From Heterocephalus glaber (Eukaryota > Chordata > Mammalia > Rodentia > Bathyergidae), in contig NW_004624801.1 in assembly GCF_000247695.1 (NCBI RefSeq), positions 5,517,933-5,581,932 of the forward strand: a stretch of 64,000 nt of DNA, read 5' to 3'. The position numbers and the translations under genes were made by a program. The notes below the pieces were generated by a model. The model was not told where the DNA came from, searched no databases, and was given only the letters and a program-made list of their open reading frames with translations. Shown here piece after piece: positions 1-9,800 of the stretch (its first letter is position 1; the number at the start of each line of letters is the position of its first letter).

Positions 1-826
1 GCCAGAGCCTACTGTCCTCCCACACACCTCCCGGAGTCCAGGGACAGAGGCTGCTCTACAAGGGCCAGCAGGTGTTTTCAGGTAAGTGGGTGGATTCCAA
101 ATGGAGAGCAAAGAGCAGTCTAAACAAGGGGCCGAGTGAGCCCGGTCCAGATTCTAACAAGGAGAGTGGTAGAGCTGTAGGGTAACCAGGGAGGTCTTGA
201 GGCACTGGCTGAGTGGCCCCAGCACCTCACAGACTGTGCCAGGGCTGCAGGGGCCTCTAGGGCTCCCTTCCCAGGTCCCTCTCCTTGGCTCGGTGTCCAT
301 TCCTTGTCCCGGCAGGATGGTCCTCTGCCTCACTGACCACCCTTCCGCTGCACCTTCTTGTCCCATCCAGAGGCCTGGAGGTGCCCTGCCGTGGCTGGTC
401 CGTGTCACTGCACTCTGGTGATGCATGGCGAGACTTGGCAGGTTGCGACTTTGTGCTGGACCTGATCGGCCAGTCCGAGGATCTGGGGGACCCAACTGTT
501 CCACGCAGCTACCCCATTAGCCCCCTTGGCTTGTAGGTGCCACCCAGTACCCCTGTCCCCCACTTGCCCCTGCCCAGGCTCACCCCTGTGGTGTATAGAT
601 GCTACTGCAGCGCCCCCCCAGCCTCCTCCCACCTCGTCCCCATGGCAGCCTCTGCATTTTATGCCTGCCTGGGCTTCCCTCGCAGACTCAGCAGCCCCCT
701 TAGCCAGACCTACTCTCTCCTCCAGACCCGAGGACATCCCGCCTGCCCCTGGTGTGCAGGCCCCCTCTCTGCCCCCAGGCTTTCTTCCAGGTCCAGCCCC
801 AGCATTGTCCAACAGAGGCCACACAG
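1..826 (+). CDS. MYO15B: MYO15B exons upstream of the linker (partial, boundaries uncertain)
   Basis: An exon ends at 81, before the donor gtaagt, and is open back to the window edge. A second exon, about 371-532, encodes '...[31 protein letters not shown]', here cited only by its motifs GWSVSL and CDFVLDL, which match the region after the first MyTH4/FERM part of myosin XVA. A third exon ending at 826 (donor gtaagg) is needed to keep frame with the exon at 917. The acceptor at 759/760 is the only one found that matches the phase left by 532. The phase of the first exon could not be fixed, so an additional small exon between 82 and 370 is possible. Confidence 0.55.
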
Positions 827-3800
827 GTAAGGCACACTGAGGCGGGCAGAGTGACAGGATGGGTGTATGGGCAGCCCTACCTCCAGCTGGATCCACCAAC
901 CTGTCCCTGCCCCACAGGGGAGGCCCAGACATCAGGGAGCCTGAATGGCTTCCTGGACCACCTCTTTGAGCCTGTGCTTGCCACAGGCTTCAGTGTAAGT
1001 GTTCCCCATACACCCCCAGCCTACCCTGCCCCCTTGGGCCTCTGCTGCCCCTTCTGACTTTCCCAAGCTCTGGCTCTCACAGTGTGACCATGTCCCTTCA
1101 GGATCTGGAACAAGGCTGGGCATTGAGCAACCGCATGAAGGGAGGGGGCTCCATTGGGCCTGGGCAGCAGAGCTACCCCATGGGTGAGTGTGGGGCTGAT
1201 TCTGGTCCAGGGCCCTCCAGGCCCAGCAGCAGAGGTGAGCATGATCTGGGATCCCTCGGGCAGCTGAGATGGGATGGGAACTCCAGCCAGCACCCTGGGG
1301 CCAGTGCTCTTGCCTTTGCTTGGGCTGGAGGGAGGTGGCCTGGGAAGAGACTCACCTGTCCCCTTAGTGTACCCAGGGATGATGCAGATGCCTGGATACC
1401 AGCCAGCCATGATCCCTGCACCCATGCCCATGATGCCAGCAATGGCCACAGTCCCTCCTGCCATGCCAGGTAGGGCTGAATTGAAGTCACCAGGGTCCCT
1501 TCTCAGGAGAGCAGCTGCCAGCCCTGAGACTAGGAGGGCCCTAGCAGGAGTCCACAGGCACAGGGCACTGAGGGCCTCGAGTGTGACCATGGTGCTCATC
1601 TGCTCCGGCCCACCTGCTGCCCTCACAGCCATGATGGTGCCACCACAGCCACAGCCCCTGCTTCCCAGCCTGGACACGAGGGAGCTGGCGGTCCAGCAGC
1701 AGAACTTCATCAACCAGCAGGCGCTGCTCCTGGTAAGGGTGGCAGGGCCCGGGGCTGCTGGGGAGGGCAAGGCCGTGGCACAGGGCCAGCCAGCCCTCTA
1801 ATGTGGCCCACTACCCATCCCCCTTAGGCCCAGCAGATGACCAATCAGGCCATGAGCCTGTCCCTAGAGCAGCAGACACGCCAACGCCAGCGCCAAGCCC
1901 TGGCCTCTACAGCTGCCTCCTCAGCACCACCTGCTGCCTCCCCAGCGCCACCTGCTGCCTCCCCAGCGCCACCTGCTGCCTCCCCAGCTGTCACACCCAA
2001 GCCCAAGAAGTCCCCTGTCCCCCAGGAGGACCCAGAGCATGACTTGGAATCAGCGGGTGCCTGCTCAAGGGTAGAGCCGATGCCACATGGATGGTGGGAC
2101 TTGGGGTGGGGACAGTAGGTGCCAGGGCTACAGGGATGAGACATGAGCAGGAATATTTGGAGCAGGGGTGGGAGGGGGATGCTGGGAGTGTGGTAATGTG
2201 GCGGGCTGGGCTGCTCTTCACTTCCCCCTTCTACCAGGAGACCTCGGAGGGGGCTGAAGACAGGACCTGGCACCCCAAGAGCTTCCAGCAGAAAAGGGAC
2301 TACTTCCAGAAGATGGGTGAGGGTACTCAGGGTGGCCTGGCCAGGGAAGGCTGGGTATCACTGTGGCCCATCTGGGAGCCCAGACAGGCAGGCCAGAGGA
2401 GCTGCTGGGCAGATGCGGGTGACAGAAGACCATCTGGGGCATTTACAGGGCAGCAGCAGATCAAGGTGAAGATGGTGAAGCCTCCAGCCAAGATCCAGAT
2501 CCCCTGGGGGGAGGAGATGGAGAAGGAAGAGGAAACCAGAGAAGGTAGGGCCGATGGGCAGGGGCCGACGGGCTCTTGAGCTTCTACAGTGTTTAATCAT
2601 CTGTTCGTGTTCTTCCCCTCAGTGCTGTCCCCTCCTCCACCCCCAGCTCTGAAGAAGCCACTGAAACAAAGTGGAACCAAAGCTGCAAAAGAGGCTGCCG
2701 CAGAGGCAGCCGCGGAGGCCAGGCCAGCCCCAGGCCAGGGGCCCGCGGTGAGCATCTCAGGCCCCACGTCCCCTCGGGCAGAGCCCAGCAGGGAGATTGG
2801 AAACATCATCCGCATGTACCAGAGCCGCCCAGGGCCTGTGCCTTCGCCTGTGCAGCCCATCAGGTGGGCCCCAGGGGGAGGTGACCAGGGCCTTTCTTTA
2901 GTCCCCAGGGAATCCCCCTGTGGCCCTCGTGACCCCTTCTTTCTCTCACAAGGCCTCACAAAAGTTTTCTTAAGAAAAACGACCCTAAGGACGAGGCTCT
3001 GGCCAAGCTGGGAATCAGTGGCACCTCCCCACCCCCGCCGGTGAGCCCTTCCCCGTCCCCTCCAGGGGGTAGGCTCTGAGTCCAGGGCTTTCGGGGTGAG
3101 CTTGGCCTTGCTCGCGTGTCTTCTGTGTCCCCCCAGACACTGGGCCTCAGCATGGGGAAGGACCCTCCACCGGCTGTGGCTCCTCGACCCAGGTCCAGGC
3201 CACGACCTGAGCCCTCCGTCTCCATCAGGGAAAAGCAGGTGCCCCTCCGGGACCTGTTTGGCCCAACCCCACCCACTACCCCGGCACCCCCACCCCCACC
3301 AGCACCACCACTGCCTCTGCCCGAGGAACCCCGGAGCCCTTCGGCGGAGCCCCCTGGTGAGGAACCACATGTCTCCTGCGCAACAGGCTTGGCTAGGGCG
3401 GGGGAGGGACTCCCCATAGCCTCTTGGGACTCATGACCCCAGTCATCTCCACATGGCTGAAGTCAGCTGCTTGCACTTCCGGACTTCAGAGCCCTGAAGC
3501 TCCAGCTTCCGTGTTCCTGCCCAGGGCAGGGCCTGGGCACCCTGCAGCCTGCCTGGCACTGAGGGACTGTCACAAACTGGGTGTTGCCCTCAAAGCACAC
3601 CTGACAACCTCATAGGGAATTTAGTGGCCCTGACTGGTGGGGTCAGGGACACCAGGGAAAGTTTAGGACCAGAAATGGAGACAGGTGATGCTGAGGGCGG
3701 GAGTGAAACAGCTGGAGGCCTGGAAAACCAGACAAGGATGGAGGTCTTTCTCATCTGGGCCCCATCCTTCCCGCTGTGCCATTCCCTATCCTGAGGCTCT

Positions 3801-6800
3801 GTCCCCTTCCCCTGCCAGCTTTGGTGGAGCCCATGGAGGACCAGGGGGTCTCCACACAGCTACTCCTGCCCTCTGGCAGTGTGTGCTTCTCCTACACCAA
3901 TGTACCCTGGAAGTTGTTCCTGCGAAAGGAGGTGGGCGTGAGGGTGGGGCCTCAGGCTCTTCATGCGGGCAGGGAGGTGGCTGGCTGCAGGGATCTCAAA
4001 CTGGGACCCCAGGATGCCCCCTCATGACCCATCTTTCCAAGGCTCATTTCTGGGTCTGGGAGGGCGGAAGTGGCCAGGTAAGACACCGCCCCTGCCAGAC
4101 CCAGCTTTCCCATGCCTCCTCCAGGTGTTCTACCCCCGGGAGAACTTCAGCCATCCCTATTGCCTCCAGCTTCTCTGTGAACAGGTGAGAGCCGGGCCCA
4201 CCTGCCAACCTGCCACATCTGTACCCTGGGGCCCCACAGCCTAACACCTGGGCCAGGGTAACACCTGTGTGAGGGCATGATCGAAGCCAGCACTTCCAGG
4301 GCACTCTGCACCAAGCCCTGCCTCCTAGTGTCCCTAGGATGCAGGGACCCTGATTAACTTCGTTTTACAGAGTGCATATGGTACACAGCCCAGGCACACA
4401 GTAGGGACTTCACAAATGGTTCCCTGCCACCTCTGGATGCTCCCAGGACTCTGTCTCTGCTCCTCTGAATTCTACAATGACCCCTCACCCTCCCCACCAC
4501 TTTCTGCTTCTTCAGGGCAGCTGTCTCAGCTGACCCAACAGTAGTGGGGAGAAGGGAAGGAGAGCAGGAGCCATGCGGGAGGGCAGGGGAGCCATCATGG
4601 GCCGGCCTGGGAGCCCTCTCTGCCTGCTCCAGCTGTGCCTCCCAGGGCGAAGGCGCCCTCTACTGGGCCCTCCAGCCTCTCCTCTATGCAGCTCTGTGCT
4701 GGGCTCTAGCCTCAGGACCCGATAGTGATCACCATGTTCTGTCTGCAGATCCTACGGGATGCCTTTGCTGAGTCCTGCATCCGGATCTCCCAGGATGAGC
4801 GGCACAAAATGAAAGGCCTTCTGGGTATGGGTCCAAGGACCCTGGAGTCCGGGAGCGGGAGTGCTGGGCCTGCCCTGAGGGAGGAACTGGCCACAGGAGC
4901 ACTCTACGAGCAGGGGAGGCCTAAGGACAGTCTGGGCCCCTCCTGCCTGCAGGAGACCTTGGGGTGGGCCTGGACTCACTCACCACCACTGAAGATAACA
5001 TCAAGAAGCGCATCGTGGTGGCCGCTCGGAACAACTGGGCCAATTATTTCTCCCGCATCTTCCCCGTTTCGGTCAGTGATGCTGGGGTAGGGTGTGGGGT
5101 GTCGAGCCTTGAGTCTGGACCCCAGCGCACAGGCGTGGGCTGTCAGCAGGCAGATGAGAGCCAGGGCAGCAGAAGACAAGACAGCCACTGGCCCTTTGCA
5201 GCTCCTAGCATCTTGGTGGTGCCAGGACCCTGGAGCCTGGCCCTGACCCACCCACCTTCCTGGCAGGGTGAGAGTGGTAGTGATGTGCAGCTATTGGGCG
5301 TGTCTCATCGGGGGCTAAGACTGCTCAATGTTACCCAAGGGCCCAGCTTCCACCTGGACCAGGTGAAGACGCTCTGCTCCTACAGGTGAGCTGACCCAGA
5401 GCCCGGGCTGAGGGCAGAGCGGCAGGATGGCCCCTGGCTCACACCTCACCCTGTGCACAGCTTTGCCGATGTGCTGGATGTGGAGTGCCGGGGAGGCTTC
5501 ACCCTGGAGCTGTCGCTGAAGAGTGAGCAGCTGGTGCTGTACACGGCCCAAGCGAGGGCCATCAAGGCCATGGTGAAGCAGTTTCTCAGTGAGCTCAGGA
5601 AGGCAAGTGCAGGCCAGGTGGGGTCAGGGGGGACAGTGGGCAGCCTCTTCCAGCTGTAGCTCTCCCTGCCTGGGTCCCCTGGGTGGATCTGGGAGTTTAG
5701 GCAGGGTCCCTGAAGCTCCAGTTGTAGGGGGAGGCTAACCGTGGGCCGGTAGTTGCTCCCAGGCTGCTCACCCTCCTGCCCGCAGGACTCTGGCTATGTT
5801 ATCGCCCTTCGAAGCTACATCACCGATGACCACAGCCTCCTCAGCTTTCATTGTGGGGAACTAATCAAGCTGTTGCCAGTGGCTGCCCTAGAGCCAGGTA
5901 TCCCCAGGGCCAGCTGAAGGGCCTGGCCCAGGGAGGGCACCCTACTGACAGAGCCTGGTGAGGGGCGGAGGGGCCAGGTGGGTGAGCCACTGTCTTGGGA
6001 TACCTTCTAGGCTGGCAGTTTGGCTCTGCTGGGGGCCGATCCGGACTCTTTCCTGCTGACCTGGTACAGCCAGCTGCCGCTCCTGATTACTCCTTCTCAT
6101 CAGAGCAGAAGAGCAGCTGGCAGCGCAAGAGTCAGCCACAGCTTACAGAGCCAGGACCAGCTCAGCGGGACAGGGCCTTGGAGGTAAGGAAGATAGGGGA
6201 GGCAGAGGCATAACTAGAAGTTGAAGGAGAGTGTGATTGTCCCGAGGCCTCCTGTGGCCTGATGGACAGTGCCTGGTGTGTTGCTGTCCTTCCTGCCTGC
6301 TCTGATTTCTTGCCTTGTCTCACCAGCAATACTGTAGGCCCCTGTGGAGCGGGGCTGGGCCCTATGCCCCTCTGCTCCCATAGCGTACTTAGGTCTGTGC
6401 TGCCAATAAAGTCTTGATTTTCCTGATTTTGGTCGTATTCCTTCTCCGGTCTGGCAGGGATGGGAATGGCGCTGGGGGGCAGGGCCTCAGGGACAGGCTG
6501 TGGGCACTCCAGCGGGACTACATTTCCTGTGCTCCCAGAGCCCCGCCCACCCCCAGAGCCAGGCTCACAGTGACGACTCAGAAGCCACCAGCCTGCAGTC
6601 CTCCACGGTCTACACCTCTCTGTCCACTGATTCCCACAACTATACCATGCAGGAATTTGCACTACACTACTTCCGGAAGCCTCTCACCTTGTGAGTGCCC
6701 TGAGCCAACCCCTGTGCCTGCCTGTCCTCAGCCCTCCCAACACAAGCCCCCTGGCCAGTACTGTCACCATCCCCTCCATAGGGAACAAGGGCGGGAGGCC

Positions 6801-9800
6801 TGAGTGAGCAGGGCTGTCCCCTCTGACCCCACAGGCTGGACCTGACAGGAGGAGGCACCAGGGCGAAGGCTATGGCCAGCCTAGTGCAGTGGAGCAAGGT
6901 AAGGGGCAGGGGTGGGAGAGTCTGGCCCATGGATCTGTCCTCTGACTCCCGTGACCCCAGACCCACAGCCCAGCCTCTTTGGCCACAGGCTCCCATCCAG
7001 GAATCACTCATCCGCCTCAGTGATGAGAACATGAGCAAGAGGGCTGTGGTGGGCTTTGAGGGTGAGTAGCACAGGCATCCTCGGTCCCTGCACCGGAGAG
7101 CCTTGGACCTAGGCCCCTGGTCCCCTCCTCTCCTTGAGCTCTGTCTGGCTCTGCATCAGCCTGCAACGCAAGGAAGCTTGTTGGAGGCTCCTGGACACCC
7201 GCCCCCCCAGTCCTCCCCTACCTGTGTTCCCACCCATGGGCTGAGTTGTATGGAGACGGGCTGAAAGACAATGACTGGGTGTAGCAGAGACTGTCTGTGC
7301 ATGGACTCGACACCAACAAAATATTCCTGAGCCTGTTTCATTCTCAGTAAAGCTGAAGTCAGCTGCCTAGCCTGGTGCATGTGCCTTTGGAGAGTAAGAC
7401 ATCAGACAGTAGGTGAAGGGCTATACAGCAAAAGTGTGTGCCAGGCCAGGCCCCGGCCCAGCTCACCACGCTCTTTATCCTGCCTGCAGCTCTAATGCAG
7501 TTTATGGGGGACCAGTCTAAGCCCCGTGGCAAGGATGAGATGGACCTGCTGTATGAGCTGCTGAAGGTAAGCAAGGGCAGATGTGCTGCAAGCTGGTGCA
7601 GGGAGCCCGGAGTGCCATTTCCTCCTGCCCTGTCTGGACCTGAATGGGAGCCCCCTTCCCTTGGTCCCTTGGGCACTATTTTTTGTTTTGTTCTGTTTTT
7701 GTTTATGGTTTTTGCTTTTTATTTTGAGACAAGGTCTTGCTTTGTAGTTCAGGCTGCCCTTGAACTCAAGGTAATCTGCCTCAGCCTCCCAAATGCTGGG
7801 ATTATAGGTATGCGCCACCACACTCGGCAGTTTCTATTCCTTTTAATCATTCTGAGTATATATTGAGCACTTACTACACACTGGGGATGTGGCTGTGGAG
7901 CCAGTAGGCTAAATCCCTGCAATGTACACAATCTCACAGGAGGAGACAATAAACAAGGACACGACGTGTCTGGGAGTGAAGACACTAAGGCAGGGGAGGG
8001 AAACGCTTCCTGGAGAAGGCTCTGTGACAGATTTGAAAAGCAGTGAGCCACATGTACCTGGTGACAGGGCCTTGGACAAGGGAAGGGTAGAGGGGACAGT
8101 GTGAGAGTGAGCTGCAGCACCAGCAAGTCCAGCTTGGAGGACAAGGGCACTGAGGGGACAGTGGTCCAGCTCACAGCAGGCCTTGTGGACCAAATAGAAG
8201 AACTTCAATTTTTCACTATCAAAGAGGGGTTGTGAAGAAAGACTTGGTCTATATCTCCCAGTCACTCTGGATGTTATGTGAGATTCTAGGGGGTTGAACG
8301 GCAAATGTGGGGCTGGGGATTTAGCTCAGCGGTGCCGGCACCTGCCTCGCAAGCACAAGGTCTTGAGTTCAATCCTCAGTACCCCCCAAAAAAGGTAAAT
8401 GTAACGCCTGTAATTCCAGCAGTCAAGAAGCTGAGGCAGGAGGATTGCTGTGAGTTCAAACCAGCCTGGGCTACATAGCAAGACCCTACCTCAAAATAAA
8501 TAAATAAATAATAGTAATAATAATTAATAAAGGCAAGTGGAAATTACTGCAATGTCTCCTGGTGAGTGAGGGTACTGGTCTGGCCCAAGGCAGCAGCCAA
8601 GGGGAGAAGCAGGAAAATTCAGACCCCGAAGGGCTGGCTGTGGGTCTGAGGGGCCAGAGCAGTGGCTACCATGAGGAAGAGCAGGTCTGGGCTGGTGATG
8701 GAGTCTGTTTTGGCTATGTGAGGTCTGAAGCCACAGACTTCTGAGTGGAGAGGGCTGAGTCTCAAGGAGAATCTTGGCTGGAGGCAGGAACCAGTGTCCT
8801 CGAGGACAGCTGTGACCACTGGAGAAAGCAGGGAGAGGTGTCAGGGCCCTGCAGCATCTGGAGGCCCAGGAGGCAAGGTGGAGCTGGCAAAGGTGACCAA
8901 GAGACCAGAGAAGTGGGCGAAGCAAGTGACTTAAAGAGAGTGGTGATCCCAGCACTCTGGGAGGCTGAAGCAGGAAGACTGCAAGTTTGAGCCTAGCATG
9001 AAGCAACTGAGCAACATAGTGAGATTCTGTCTCAACAAAACAAGGGCTGGGGATGTAGCTCAGTGCAGAGGCCCTGAGTTCAATCCCTAGTACCCTCCCC
9101 CCCAATAAAGAGTGGCCTGGGCCCAGGCATGATTCAGTGGTAGAGCATGTGCTGAGCACTTGTGAGGCCCTGGGTTCCATTCCCAGCACTCCATAAGAGG
9201 AAAGGAGAAAAGAAAAGAAAGAAGAAAAGTGACTAGTCGTACAGATGGACAGACCAAGTAGCAGCCGCCGGGTTGGCACCTGGTCTCGGCTCTAGCCCAC
9301 AGCCATTAAGGATTTCTCCCAGACCTCAGACCCCATGCCGTCCCTCGGCTCTCCTGCCTTACCCTTGCCTTGCCCATCTGCCCTTCCTGTCCCCACAGCT
9401 GTGCCAGGGGGAGGACCTCAGGGATGAGATGTACTGCCAGGTCATCAAGCAGGTCACAGGACACCCCCAGCCGTGAGTGGGGATGGTGGGATGGGGCCTC
9501 TGGGTCCCGCGCGGCACTGTGGTCTGGCCAGCCTGAGCCCAGGCTCTCTGCCCCACAGGGAGCACTGTGCCCGGGGGTGGAGCCTCCTCAGCCTCTTCAC
9601 AGGCTTCTTCCCCCCATCTACCACACTGATGCCCTACGTGACCAAGTTCCTGCAGGACTCGGGCCCCAGCCAAGGTGCCATGGGAGGGGAAGGGAGGTGG
9701 GGACTCCTGGACTTGGAATTTGCCAGCTGGAGAGCGGCTGGGACAGGCTTGTGACCTCTCACCCGGGCTTCTCTGCAGAGCTGGCCCGGAGAAGCCAGCA

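Noticed and set aside
1021..1770. 249-codon minus-strand open frame opposite MYO15B
   Set aside because: It crosses several well-supported MYO15B exons and introns antisense; GC-rich DNA commonly leaves the antisense strand open.
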